NCBI GenBank assembly: GCA_902776435.1 | Contig: CACYQB010000001.1 | Span: 1 to 64,000 of the forward strand | DNA length: 64,000 bases | Origin: an uncultured Bacteroidales bacterium | Lineage (GTDB): Bacteria; Bacteroidota; Bacteroidia; Bacteroidales; Muribaculaceae | Direction of reading: 5' to 3' | Part shown: in pieces, positions 1-8,910 of the stretch | Numbering within the stretch: position 1 is the stretch's first letter | Layout of the letters: every line of letters begins with the position of its first letter | Translations under genes and position numbers: made by a program | The notes under the pieces: generated by a model | Databases searched by the model: none | The model's input: the letters and a program-made list of their open reading frames with translations, nothing else | What the model was told of the DNA's origin: nothing

Positions 1-1013
1 CTGTAGTTGGTGCCATAGAAATAAACCACATGGTCGGTAATGTCATAGCCATCGGAGTAAATACTGTAGGGTATTTCAGTCATGTCGTCCTCAATGTCAT
101 AGTCATAGTCCCAATAATCAAAGGTGTAGATTTGGTCATCATCAAGGAAGATGCTGTAACTCAGCCTAGTAGGATCAAGGGGATTGCCTTCTGTATCGGT
201 GGTGGGCAGGGTGAAATAGAACTGGCTGGTGGCCCAGTCGTTACCGCAGTCATACCACTCGTCGGCAGTGGGATTAGCAGGAATGATGGGGTTCTCGTCA
301 TTGAGAACGGCAACCGTGCTGAACTGCAGCACATTGGCCCACTCGTGATCGTCGGTGTAGATTAAACACGGGCCAGTCGTGTTGCCCCACTCGGGATAGG
401 GAGCCCACACATCGCCCTGGCCATCGAGCAGCGTGATGGTATTGCCCTCGACCTTGTAGCGGATTTCGGTCACATCAGGGTCGTAGGCACCATAGAGCCA
501 ATAGACAGGCTCGTCGTAGTCATCCCACCCGATCTGCTCAAACCAGGTGTGGCCCCACACCAGCAGACCGCCATAGCCGTAATTGGCCATCCACGAAACG
601 CATTGGCCAGTGGGGACGCTGATGATACCACTCTCCTGGTCATAAGTACCCTCTACCCAATTGCCATTGGTGAGCGTGGCAATGGGATTTTGGATGTAAA
701 CCTTTCCATCCTCGGCGAACACGACGTTCATGACATCTTCAAACTCGGTGATACCTGTTTCCATGAACTTGTGGTAGATGTAACCGCCAGTACGGTAATA
801 GGTCAAAAGGGTTCCCTCGGGGACCTCGCTGATGACAACGGGGATTTCATCAGAAGCATCGGTGATCATGTTTAGACTGTTTCCATTCATGGTTATCTCA
901 TCAGGAGAGAGAGGGCGGTAGTCAGCCTGTGAACCATGCGACTTAAACTGTCCTCCTGCCGACACTGGGAGCACAACAGCCATTGCGGCCAATAAAAAGA
1001 GTAACTTGTTCAT
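1..1013 (-). CDS. secreted protein of unknown function, C-terminus outside the window
   Basis: An open frame on the minus strand runs from an ATG at 1013 to the window edge with no stop, giving at least 337 residues. The N-terminus is a typical signal peptide (MNKLLFLLAAMAVVLPVSA). The mature part is rich in Asp, Tyr, Trp and Gly, with stretches such as YDPDVTEIRYKVEGNTITL that suggest beta-sheet structure; no catalytic motif was recognised. The missing C-terminus could hold a sorting tag or dockerin like other secreted proteins in this window. A TAnnTTTG box on the minus strand (1080-1087) with a matching TTTG 20 nt further upstream places a promoter about 65 nt before the start. Function unknown. 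Confidence 0.75.
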   Translation of the reverse strand, partial: MNKLLFLLAAMAVVLPVSAGGQFKSHGSQADYRPLSPDEITMNGNSLNMITDASDEIPVVISEVPEGTLLTYYRTGGYIYHKFMETGITEFEDVMNVVFAEDGKVYIQNPIATLTNGNWVEGTYDQESGIISVPTGQCVSWMANYGYGGLLVWGHTWFEQIGWDDYDEPVYWLYGAYDPDVTEIRYKVEGNTITLLDGQGDVWAPYPEWGNTTGPCLIYTDDHEWANVLQFSTVAVLNDENPIIPANPTADEWYDCGNDWATSQFYFTLPTTDTEGNPLDPTRLSYSIFLDDDQIYTFDYWDYDYDIEDDMTEIPYSIYSDGYDITDHVVYFYGTNY

Positions 1014-1079
1014 AATAATTAAATGATTTTGATTAGAAAATGGTTTCAAAGCGTTTTCACCAGTTGATGAATTCTTCGG

Positions 1080-1111
1080 CAAAAATAGTTAAGGCCATTC
1101 CCTTATGCAAA
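1080..1111 (-). promoter_or_regulatory. Bacteroidetes-type promoter of the truncated secreted protein
   Basis: Read on the minus strand, TATTTTTG (1080-1087) fits TAnnTTTG, and TTTG (1108-1111) lies 20 nt upstream, the usual -33/-7 arrangement. Confidence 0.5.
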
Positions 1112-1207
1112 GAAATAGCCTGCGCCTGTGTTCTGTTTCCGTGAAACAGAACCAAAAACTGTGTATTAAAGGGCGTTTTTCACTGAAACATGCCCATGGA
1201 ATGTACC

Positions 1208-2857
1208 CTATTTTTCCTTGGCCATCTTCATGAAGTCGGAGGGAGAAATGCCCGTGATGCGCTTAAAGGTGACGGTGAAATTGCTGCGGGAATTGAAACC
1301 CAGATTTGCAGCGATGGCCTCGATGGTCAAGTTACCATACCGCTCGGTATCGTTAAACATGCGGCACGCCTCTCGCACCCGCTGCTCGTTAAGCACCTGC
1401 TTGAAACTCTTGCCGTAGCACTCGTTCAACACTTGGGAGACATACTTATAGTTGCTGCCCACCTGGTCGGCCAACTGCTGTAGAGAGAAATCGGGCTTGC
1501 ATATGATGCTCATGTCATCCATCACCCGTTTAATCTGGTCAAAGAGACGGTCCTTGCTCTCTTGGTCAAGCAGACCTTGATACTTGGGCGTGCCCTCCTC
1601 CTGTTCATCGATTGGCTGCGCCGTCAACGGGGTATCGGCAACCTTGACATCAAGCAACTGAACATTTTTCTCATAAAGATGCCTGATGTAGTTACGTTGC
1701 TTGATATTGCTGCGCACGAGCAGTAACAACGCTATCAGGATGATGGCGGCTATCAGGCTCATCATGAGAAGCAACTGATGGGCACGTTCATGTTTGGCCT
1801 GAATCTGTGCTACTTGCTCATTGACGCGTCGCATCTCGTCAAGAAACCGCGATTTCTCGAGTTTTTCGGCATGGCTTTTTTGGATGAGTTCGTCTTTTGC
1901 CTTGAGGTATTTGTAATCATAGTTGTCGGCCTTTTGACTATTGCCCAAAGCGGCATAAACCTGGGCAAGAGCATGATAGGTATCAATCAGTTCGCTCTGC
2001 ATTCCTTGTTTGAGGGTAATCTCTTCAACCTGCTGCAGACAATTAATAGCCTCCTGGTAACGATGCATGGCTGACAATACAATGGCCTTCTGCTGCATGG
2101 CCTTGATGATGCACTGCTGACGGTTGGTCGTCACCTCTTGGGCTTTAATCTCCATTTGACCATAGTATTCAAGCGCTTTGGCATATTGTCCAGAGAAATA
2201 TGCCTCGGTGGCTTGGCAAAACAAGCGCGTGCATTGCCACATCTCCACGCTGTCGGTCAACTGCAGCTTTTTGAAACGCACTAGATCAGGCTCTATAAGC
2301 TTGATATCGCTTTTATTGCGCATCATATCCAGCAAGTTGTAAATACTGGTAACGGCTACATTCCATTCCTGCGCTTTGACCGCTACATCAAAGGCTTGCC
2401 TTGTATTGTCCAGCGCATCGCTTGAGAAAGTCTCGCCAGCGTAGAGACTGTTGCGGGAATTGATAATTGAAGCCATGTTCAGATATGCGTATGCCAGGTT
2501 GTTGTCAAAGCCGTAGCGCCTGGACAATTCCATCGATTGGTTCAGGTTCTCGTAAGCCTTGTGATAGTCATAATAATAGGTAGCATAGATGTAGCCCACA
2601 TTGTTAAGCGCTCTGGCAATCTGATACATCTCTTTGCGGTCCAAATCTTTACGTTGGGCACGACCTGCAACAATACTATAGCACACTATCGCACTGTCGG
2701 CCCAACCCTTGTTCTGCAAGAAGTCCTGGCCGCGGTGCATCAATTCTTCAGTGGACAAACGTGCCAAACAATTGTACTGGTTGACATTATAGGCATGGGC
2801 TCCCCAGGCGCTAACCCAAACCAGGAGCATTAACAGTATGGCATATAGTTGCTTCAT
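1208..2857 (-). CDS. membrane-tethered TPR / AraC-family regulator
   Basis: A 549-residue protein with a signal peptide (residues 1-23), an N-terminal helical region with tetratricopeptide-like repeats (about 60-330, for example DTYHALAQVYAALGNSQKA), a short coiled stretch, one membrane segment (about 360-385, LLMMSLIAAIILIALLLLV) and a cytoplasmic C-terminal AraC-type double helix-turn-helix (about 440-549, with FSLQQLADQVGSNYKYVSQV and IEAIAANLGFNSRSNFTVTF). The layout suggests a one-component regulator with a periplasmic TPR domain. It has no kinase or receiver domain. A promoter box TACCTTTG lies on the minus strand at 2954-2961. It is divergent from the C10 peptidase gene, so that gene is a possible target, though this is only context. 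Confidence 0.85.
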   Translation of the reverse strand: MKQLYAILLMLLVWVSAWGAHAYNVNQYNCLARLSTEELMHRGQDFLQNKGWADSAIVCYSIVAGRAQRKDLDRKEMYQIARALNNVGYIYATYYYDYHKAYENLNQSMELSRRYGFDNNLAYAYLNMASIINSRNSLYAGETFSSDALDNTRQAFDVAVKAQEWNVAVTSIYNLLDMMRNKSDIKLIEPDLVRFKKLQLTDSVEMWQCTRLFCQATEAYFSGQYAKALEYYGQMEIKAQEVTTNRQQCIIKAMQQKAIVLSAMHRYQEAINCLQQVEEITLKQGMQSELIDTYHALAQVYAALGNSQKADNYDYKYLKAKDELIQKSHAEKLEKSRFLDEMRRVNEQVAQIQAKHERAHQLLLMMSLIAAIILIALLLLVRSNIKQRNYIRHLYEKNVQLLDVKVADTPLTAQPIDEQEEGTPKYQGLLDQESKDRLFDQIKRVMDDMSIICKPDFSLQQLADQVGSNYKYVSQVLNECYGKSFKQVLNEQRVREACRMFNDTERYGNLTIEAIAANLGFNSRSNFTVTFKRITGISPSDFMKMAKEK

Positions 2858-3260
2858 GTTTTGCTTGACTATCGAGTGTTACATAACAATTACATGAGCA
2901 ATTATACGCTCACTTCTATCATTGTTGTTCATTATAACAGCTCATTGATGTTACAAAGGTAATATTTAATGTAAGAACAGCATGAAATCAAGAGAGAATC
3001 CTCTTGAATTAATGGAATCCAATAGGGTCTACAAAGAAAAAAGGGTTGGTTCTTTTGATGTAAAAGTTCGACTCTTATTCTTTACTGATTCGTTGATGAG
3101 TCGTATTTGCGCCATAATACTGGGGGAGCGTGCGCTGCCCTTTTTGTGCCGTTGGGCGCCTTTAGGCTGTGGGGGTTCTCATTGGTCAGGAGTTGCAGAG
3201 TTCGGGAGGATGTTGTATATTTGCAGGCATGAAGTCGTATAATCTTTAAATTTTTGTGTT
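2858..3260. promoter_or_regulatory. divergent intergenic region with two promoters
   Basis: This 403-nt gap separates the TPR/AraC gene from the C10 peptidase. Minus-strand TACCTTTG at 2954-2961 serves the regulator. Plus-strand TATATTTG at 3216-3223, with TTG at 3193-3195 (20-nt spacer), serves the peptidase. I saw no convincing gene in between. Confidence 0.6.
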
Positions 3261-4928
3261 ATGAAACGTATTTTTCTTTTGATTTCGATGATGGTTTTGG
3301 CGGTAACGGGTGTTCATGCCGCAAGTGTTACTGTTGCCCAGGCCAAGGCTGCAGCGCAACGTTTTACTCAGGAAAACCGATCGCGCTTTGCTTCGGGTAA
3401 TGCTGGAGACAACCTGCAACTGGCCTTTACGGCCCGCAGCAACGGGATTGATGCCGATTACTATGTGTTTAACCTGAAGGGTGATGGCGGTTACATCGTC
3501 GTTGGTGGTGATGACGTTGCGGAACCCGTGTGGGGCTACAGCACGCATGGTGAGTTTGATTATGGCAAGATGCCTGAGAATATGCGTTGGTGGCTCTCAG
3601 AGTATCAGCGTCAGCTGAATTGGCTGCGCGAGAATGTCAAAGCGGGAGCCCGTCAGGTTGCCAAACTCTCGAGAAGTGTGTCACCCTTGATGTCGTCGAT
3701 ATGGGGTCAGGATGAGCCCTTCAACATGTATTGTCCCCGCATTGGCAATTACATAGCCCCGACAGGTTGCCTGGCTACCGCGATGGCTCAGATTATGTAC
3801 TATTATCGATGGCCGCAGCAGGGTGCCGGCAGCCACAGTTACACTTTTACGCCTTATGGTGGCCAGGAAATGACTCTTTCGGCCGATTTCTCGCAGTCGA
3901 CCTATGATTGGGACAATATGCTTGACAGCTATAACTCTTCCTATAATGAGGTACAAGCCAATGCAGTGGCCCGATTGATGAGTGATGCTGGCATTTCTAT
4001 TGACATGGAGTATAACTCTGGTGAGAGCTATGCCTATTATAGCCATGCCATTGAAGCGCTGATGGCTTATTTTGATTACTCGACATCAATGAGTTATTTG
4101 TTAAGAAATGGTTATTCCGACGACTGGGACGAGATGTTGCGCGGCGAAATCGATGCCAACAGGCCTATTTTCTATTTCGGCCAGACTCCAACTAACGCTG
4201 GTCATGCTTTTGTCCTGGACGGTTATGATGACAATGGTTATTTCCATGTGAATTGGGGTTGGTATGGCTGGTATGATAATTATTTCTTGACGAGCCTGTT
4301 GCGTCCTTATGTCGGCAACAATAACCCGGATGAAGCTAATTATTCTTATGATCAAGGAGCCATTGTCGGCATTCAGCCTGATGCCACCGGTAGCGGCGCC
4401 ATCGTCCTGAAATCCGGTATCACTCCCGCGGCACCTACAATGCCTGCAAATGATGTCAGGGCATCGTTTGACGTCCAGTCATTGGGAGGACCGTTTAACG
4501 GAACCTTGGATTTCATTGTTTGTAGAAAAACAGGCGATGACTCTTATAGTTGGTACTATAGCAATGTCGTGACAATCAACTTGTCGCTTGCTGCAGGCGA
4601 GAGGAAGACCATCGAGGTGAGCCGTGCGTTCAATAACTTGACCGAGGGCGAGACTTATTATTTCTTCCTGATTAATCCTTATATCACTATTGCCAACTAT
4701 TATTGGTGCACTCCAGTTGGGTTTACAGTCGGTGATTGGCCTGTCATGCTGGGCGACGTGAACGGTGACCGCAAAATTACCATCAGCGACGTAACAGCTC
4801 TTATCGATCTGCTGCTAAGTGGCGAAACGATCAATAAAGAGGTCGCTGACATCAATAAAGATGGCAATGTAACCATCGCTGATGTGACCGCTCTCATTGA
4901 CTACCTGTTGAGTGGCAATGGAGACTAA
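3261..4928 (+). CDS. C10 family (streptopain-like) cysteine peptidase with C-terminal dockerin
   Basis: 555 residues. Signal peptide 1-20; an N-terminal Spi-like prodomain (about 22-130) that would keep the zymogen inactive; peptidase C10 domain (about 140-375) with the nucleophile Cys170 in APTGCLATAMAQ and the catalytic His315 in NAGHAFVLDGYDDNGYFHV followed by NWGW; a beta-rich linker domain (about 380-490); and a C-terminal type I dockerin-like pair of calcium loops (about 498-553: GDVNGDRKITISDVTALID and ADINKDGNVTIADVTALID). It should be an exported endopeptidase. The dockerin implies docking onto a cohesin partner rather than covalent sorting, as no T9SS-type tag is present. A second dockerin protein lies at 58426-59979 and cohesin-like proteins at 35360 and 37652. 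Confidence 0.9.
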   Translation: MKRIFLLISMMVLAVTGVHAASVTVAQAKAAAQRFTQENRSRFASGNAGDNLQLAFTARSNGIDADYYVFNLKGDGGYIVVGGDDVAEPVWGYSTHGEFDYGKMPENMRWWLSEYQRQLNWLRENVKAGARQVAKLSRSVSPLMSSIWGQDEPFNMYCPRIGNYIAPTGCLATAMAQIMYYYRWPQQGAGSHSYTFTPYGGQEMTLSADFSQSTYDWDNMLDSYNSSYNEVQANAVARLMSDAGISIDMEYNSGESYAYYSHAIEALMAYFDYSTSMSYLLRNGYSDDWDEMLRGEIDANRPIFYFGQTPTNAGHAFVLDGYDDNGYFHVNWGWYGWYDNYFLTSLLRPYVGNNNPDEANYSYDQGAIVGIQPDATGSGAIVLKSGITPAAPTMPANDVRASFDVQSLGGPFNGTLDFIVCRKTGDDSYSWYYSNVVTINLSLAAGERKTIEVSRAFNNLTEGETYYFFLINPYITIANYYWCTPVGFTVGDWPVMLGDVNGDRKITISDVTALIDLLLSGETINKEVADINKDGNVTIADVTALIDYLLSGNGD

Positions 4929-4988
4929 CACTTAATGAATGCACAGAGCAGTCCGCATTTAGGGGACTGAGCATCGGCGCTATAAAAA

Positions 4989-5022
4989 GGGCCCGGCTGG
5001 AATGTGGAATCCAGTCGGGCCC
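4989..5022. terminator. bidirectional hairpin between convergent genes
   Basis: A 13-bp stem (4989-5001 with 5010-5022, one G-T pair, 8-nt loop) preceded by an A-run and followed by a short T-run. It sits between the C10 peptidase and the convergent fructokinase. Confidence 0.75.
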
Positions 5023-5047
5023 GTTTATTGGTTAGCAGGTATTTACT

Positions 5048-5938
5048 TTATTGGGCAGCGGCGAGGAGGTTGGGAGGCAAGGTGGGCATGGCGCCGTTCT
5101 GGGTGCAGACGTAGGCGCTGACCTTGACGGCCAACTCGTGGGCCTCGGGGACAGACTTGCCGTTGAGGATGGCGGCGCAGAAGGAACCAGTGAACGAGTC
5201 ACCGGCGCCGACGGTGTCGGCCACTTCAACCTTGGGGGTCTCCTGGAATGACATCTGGCCACGTGTGAAGACGTAGGAGCCGTTGGTGCCGCAGGTGAGC
5301 ACGAGCATGTCGAGGTCGTACTTGCCCAGGATCAACCAGCACTTGTTCTCGATGTCAAGACCGGGATAGCCGAACATGCGTCCGATGGTCACCAATTCCT
5401 CATCGTTGATCTTGAGGATGTTGCAACGGCGCATCGACTGCTGGATGATCTCCTTGTTATAGAACTGCTGACGCAGGTTGATGTCAAAGATCTTCATGCA
5501 GTCGTCGGGGGTGGCGTCGAGGAAACGGTGGATGTTCTCGCGCGACACGACGTTGCGCTGAGCCAGTGAGCCGTAGCACACGGCGCGGCAGTTGGCAGCG
5601 ATTTCCTCGATTTCGGGCGTGAAGGGGATGTTGTCCCATGCCACGTTTTCCTTGATGTCATAGGTGGGGATTCCCTCCTCGTTGAGCGTTACCTGTACGG
5701 TGCCGGTGGGATAGGGTACACGCGGCATGAGGTACTTGAGGCCATGCTCCTCGAGGGCTTCGATGGTCTCCTCGGCGAGCTTGTCCTCGCCCAGTGCACT
5801 GATGGCGATGGAGTTGTCACTGCCGACGAACTGTCCGGCATGATAGGCGAAGTTGGCAGGGGCACCACCCAGTTTCTTGCCTTCGGGGAGAACATCCCAC
5901 AGGGCCTCGCCCAGGCCCACTACATAACGTTTGTCCAT
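5048..5938 (-). CDS. PfkB-family fructokinase of the fructan locus
   Basis: 296 residues of the ribokinase/PfkB fold. The substrate-side motif GGAPANFAYHAG is at 24-36 and the signature DTVGAGDSFTG at 241-251, with Asp247 the expected catalytic base and the anion hole formed by GAG. It should phosphorylate fructose (probably to fructose-6-phosphate) with ATP in the cytoplasm. It is the last gene of the minus-strand fructan operon, 30 nt after the MFS importer, and corresponds in position to BT1757 of B. thetaiotaomicron. The leader just before its start contains degenerate ACTAAGG/ACTAAAA heptamers like those in front of the importer. Confidence 0.9.
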   Translation of the reverse strand: MDKRYVVGLGEALWDVLPEGKKLGGAPANFAYHAGQFVGSDNSIAISALGEDKLAEETIEALEEHGLKYLMPRVPYPTGTVQVTLNEEGIPTYDIKENVAWDNIPFTPEIEEIAANCRAVCYGSLAQRNVVSRENIHRFLDATPDDCMKIFDINLRQQFYNKEIIQQSMRRCNILKINDEELVTIGRMFGYPGLDIENKCWLILGKYDLDMLVLTCGTNGSYVFTRGQMSFQETPKVEVADTVGAGDSFTGSFCAAILNGKSVPEAHELAVKVSAYVCTQNGAMPTLPPNLLAAAQ

Positions 5939-5968
5939 ATTTAGTTTTAAGTTTTTAGTCCTTAGTTT

Positions 5969-7132
5969 TTAGTTTTGAGTCTTGAGTTGCTTGATGTAGG
6001 TGAACAGGTAGATGACACCGATGGCCATCACTGCTACAGCGCCTGCCTGGCCAACAGCGTCGCTGGCGAAGCCCATGAGCAGCGGGAAAATCGTGCCGCC
6101 GAACAGACCCATGATCATCAGGCCAGATACCTCGTTCTGCTTCTTGGGCATCGACTCAAGAGCGGTGGCAAAGCACATGGAGAATACGTTAGAGTTGCCG
6201 TAGCCCACGAGAGCGATAGCGGTGTACAGGATCCACTTCTCGGCGCCGAAGAACAAGCCGCACATCGACAGGGCCATCATGATGACACTGATGATGAAGA
6301 ACGTTCTCATCTTGAGTACGCGCAGGAAGAATGAGCCGGTCAAGCAACCGATGGTACGGAAGATGAAGTAGAGCGAGGTAGCAAATGCGGCCTCGTTCAA
6401 GGTCATGCCCAGACGCTCCATGAGAATCTTGGGAGCGGTGGTGTTGGTGCCCACATCGATGCCCACATGGCACATGATGCCCAGGAACGAGAGCAATACG
6501 ATGGGCTCACCGAGGAGCTTGAAGCACTCCACAAAGGTCGAAGGCTTGCCCTCGATTTTCTCCTCATGGATGGGAGTCACTCCTAGCAAGACAGTCGAGA
6601 AGAGACCTACTACAAAGTAGATGGCGAACAGGACACGCCAGTCAAGTCCCAGGCTGGGAATCACCTGTGTGGCACCCCACATGGCCAGATAAGGCGCGAG
6701 GAAGGAGGCGATGGCCTTGATGAACTGGCCGAAGGTGAGCGTCGAGGCCAGATTACCGCCGCCCATCACGGTGGATACCAGCGGGTTGAGCGAGGTCTGC
6801 ATCAGCGCATTGCCGATACCCAGCAGCGAGAAGGCGATAAGCATCACGGCAAAACTGTTGCCGAACAAAGGTATCATCAGCGAAAGGATGGTCACTGCCA
6901 ACGAGAGGAGCACCGTCTTCTTGCGGCCGATCTTGTTCATCAGCATGCCCGTGGGAACGCTGAAGATGAGGAACCAGAAGAACACCAGCGAGGGGAAGAT
7001 GTTAGCCACCGAGTCCGAGAGTTGGAGGTCTTCTTTCACATAGTTGGATGCGATACCCACCAGGTCCACGAAGCCCATGCAGAAGAAGCACAGCATGACC
7101 GAGATGATCGCGATTTTATTAGTTTTTGCCAT
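5969..7132 (-). CDS. MFS sugar importer (FucP-like) of the fructan locus
   Basis: 387 residues with about 12 hydrophobic segments. It has an MFS loop motif after the second helix (MLMNKIGRKKTV) and the FucP-type opening in which an N-terminal helix continues as FFCMGFVDLVGIASNYVKEDL. It should carry fructose across the inner membrane. It lies between a GH32 enzyme and the fructokinase, matching BT1758 in the B. thetaiotaomicron levan locus. The gap before it (89 nt) is the longest in the operon and holds a seven-unit heptamer array, described separately. Substrate is inferred from context. Confidence 0.88.
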   Translation of the reverse strand: MAKTNKIAIISVMLCFFCMGFVDLVGIASNYVKEDLQLSDSVANIFPSLVFFWFLIFSVPTGMLMNKIGRKKTVLLSLAVTILSLMIPLFGNSFAVMLIAFSLLGIGNALMQTSLNPLVSTVMGGGNLASTLTFGQFIKAIASFLAPYLAMWGATQVIPSLGLDWRVLFAIYFVVGLFSTVLLGVTPIHEEKIEGKPSTFVECFKLLGEPIVLLSFLGIMCHVGIDVGTNTTAPKILMERLGMTLNEAAFATSLYFIFRTIGCLTGSFFLRVLKMRTFFIISVIMMALSMCGLFFGAEKWILYTAIALVGYGNSNVFSMCFATALESMPKKQNEVSGLMIMGLFGGTIFPLLMGFASDAVGQAGAVAVMAIGVIYLFTYIKQLKTQN

Positions 7133-7145
7133 TTTGTTATGAGTT

Positions 7146-7194
7146 TTAGTCCTTAGTTTTTAGTCCTTAGTCCTTAGTCCTTAGTCCTTAGTCC
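7146..7194 (-). repeat. seven-unit heptamer array ahead of the sugar importer start
   Basis: Seven exact-phase 7-nt units on the plus strand: six TTAGTCC and one TTAGTTT. In the mRNA (minus strand) the unit reads GGACTAA, so a purine-rich AAGGA motif recurs every 7 nt immediately upstream of the importer start codon at 7132. Confidence 0.9.
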
Positions 7195-7221
7195 TTTGTT
7201 TGATTACTATCGTCTGAAAGA

Positions 7222-8883
7222 CTAATAGTTGATCTGATAGATCGTGGCCTTGCCGCCCTTGACCTTGATGTTGGTGTAAGGCGTGGTGGGGAACACGAGG
7301 TTGGTCATCGCCATCTTGCCGTCGGCATCAAAGGCCTCGATGCTGCAACGGTCAACGAAGATGCGCAGTTGCTTGATGGCACCGTGGGTGGGAGCGACGG
7401 TCACAACGGGGAAAGCCTCGCTGAAGGAGGCATCACCGCTGGCGGTGCGGTCCATGGCAAAGGTCTGCTTGGCCGCATCATAGGTCATCACCACCTGCTC
7501 GCCATTGGCGTTGGAGAGCGTCAACTCCATCGAGTTTTTCACATCCACAACGATTTCGCAGGTCTCGGTCGGCTTCTTCACCTTGGCACCGCGGGCTGCA
7601 AGCATTTCGGGTGAAGGCTTCACGCTGACGTAGGACTCCTCGCCATCGGTGAACAGGCCCAGGTCGCGGGGAATTGAGTTGGCGCTGCGGAACTGACGCG
7701 TGGGTACCTGGTTGGCATACTGCCAGTTGGACATCCAGGCTATTACCACATGGCGGCCAGCGGGTGCGTTATAGAACGATACCGTGGCATAGTGGTCCTT
7801 GCCGTAGTCCATCCACTTGGTGACCTTGGGCATCGACTCACAGGTGAACTTGTGGCCGTCAAAGTCGCCCACGAAGTACTGGGTTGCCGAGCCGCCGAAG
7901 GGGCCACCGGGATTGATGTTGCACAGCAGTACCCACTTGCCGTCGATTTTCATCAGGTCGGGGCACTCCCACACACCACCATGGTTGCCGTATTCCTTAC
8001 CGAAGGAACTCTCATACTTCCAGTTTTTCAGGTCTTTGGAACTATAGATGTTCATCTCCTGACCAGCAGCCAGAATCAGATTCCAGGCATTGATGTCGCT
8101 GTTCCAGAAGGGGTTCGGGTCACGGAAGTCGGGCACATCGCTCGTCAACACAGGGTTGCCCTCATACTTGTCGAACGTCATGCCGTTGTCGTGAGAAATG
8201 GCGATAGATTGCGTCTGGTTCTGTCCAGCCGAGGTGTAGATGGCTACCACGTCGTTGCCGTCGGTCACACAGGAGCCCGAGAAGATGGTTCCCAGGGCAT
8301 CAGGCTCGATGGCGATGGGCTGGTGGGTCCAGTGGATGAGGTCGGTCGATGTAGAGTGTCCCCACGTCATATTTTCCCACTGTGAGCCGTAGGGGTTGAA
8401 CTGGTAATAGAGGTGCCACACACCATCCTTGTAGAACATACCATTGGGGTCGTTCATCCAGCCATAGGCGGGAGTATGGTGGTAGGCGGGACGGAAACGC
8501 TCGCGATTAGCATCGTCGAACGTGTCGGTCACCCGCATCTCGCGCCAGCAGACAAAGTCCTTGACGGCGCCAGTGGTGCGGCGGTCGCCATGGAAGGAGA
8601 TATCGACCAGCACCTTCTTGTTGCCGAAGCGCTGGATATCCAGGGGCACATAGTAGTCCACCTTGTCAACAGCAAAGCGCACATTGAGCGTCTGTACTTG
8701 CTCGTTATTTACAATGACACGCACATAGGCGTTCTCCTCTTTCTCCTGCACTGGCAGTAACAAGTACTTGCCCGTAGCGTCAACCCGCAGCATGGCGTGG
8801 TTGTCGCTCAAAATCTGGGGGGCCAGTGCCGTGGCCGAGAAGGCCACGAGCACTGCCGCCATCAGAGTGAATAGTTTGTTCAT
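7222..8883 (-). CDS. GH32 beta-fructosidase (exo-levanase/inulinase type)
   Basis: 553 residues. Signal peptide 1-20 without a lipobox, so probably periplasmic. An N-terminal beta domain (about 25-115) of the kind found on Bacteroides GH32 enzymes precedes the five-bladed propeller. Catalytic motifs are intact: GWMNDPNG with nucleophile Asp145, FRDP with transition-state stabiliser Asp255, and WECPDL with acid/base Glu307. The C-terminal beta-sandwich follows (about 430-553). It should release fructose from fructo-oligosaccharides. It lies between the second GH32 gene and the importer, matching BT1759. Confidence 0.93.
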   Translation of the reverse strand: MNKLFTLMAAVLVAFSATALAPQILSDNHAMLRVDATGKYLLLPVQEKEENAYVRVIVNNEQVQTLNVRFAVDKVDYYVPLDIQRFGNKKVLVDISFHGDRRTTGAVKDFVCWREMRVTDTFDDANRERFRPAYHHTPAYGWMNDPNGMFYKDGVWHLYYQFNPYGSQWENMTWGHSTSTDLIHWTHQPIAIEPDALGTIFSGSCVTDGNDVVAIYTSAGQNQTQSIAISHDNGMTFDKYEGNPVLTSDVPDFRDPNPFWNSDINAWNLILAAGQEMNIYSSKDLKNWKYESSFGKEYGNHGGVWECPDLMKIDGKWVLLCNINPGGPFGGSATQYFVGDFDGHKFTCESMPKVTKWMDYGKDHYATVSFYNAPAGRHVVIAWMSNWQYANQVPTRQFRSANSIPRDLGLFTDGEESYVSVKPSPEMLAARGAKVKKPTETCEIVVDVKNSMELTLSNANGEQVVMTYDAAKQTFAMDRTASGDASFSEAFPVVTVAPTHGAIKQLRIFVDRCSIEAFDADGKMAMTNLVFPTTPYTNIKVKGGKATIYQINY

Positions 8884-8910
8884 GATCGTAAAGGTGTGGT
8901 TATTTACCGT

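Noticed and set aside
2982-3242. 86-codon plus-strand frame between the TPR/AraC gene and the C10 peptidase
   Set aside because: It overlaps the peptidase promoter, has no recognisable protein character and an atypical composition.
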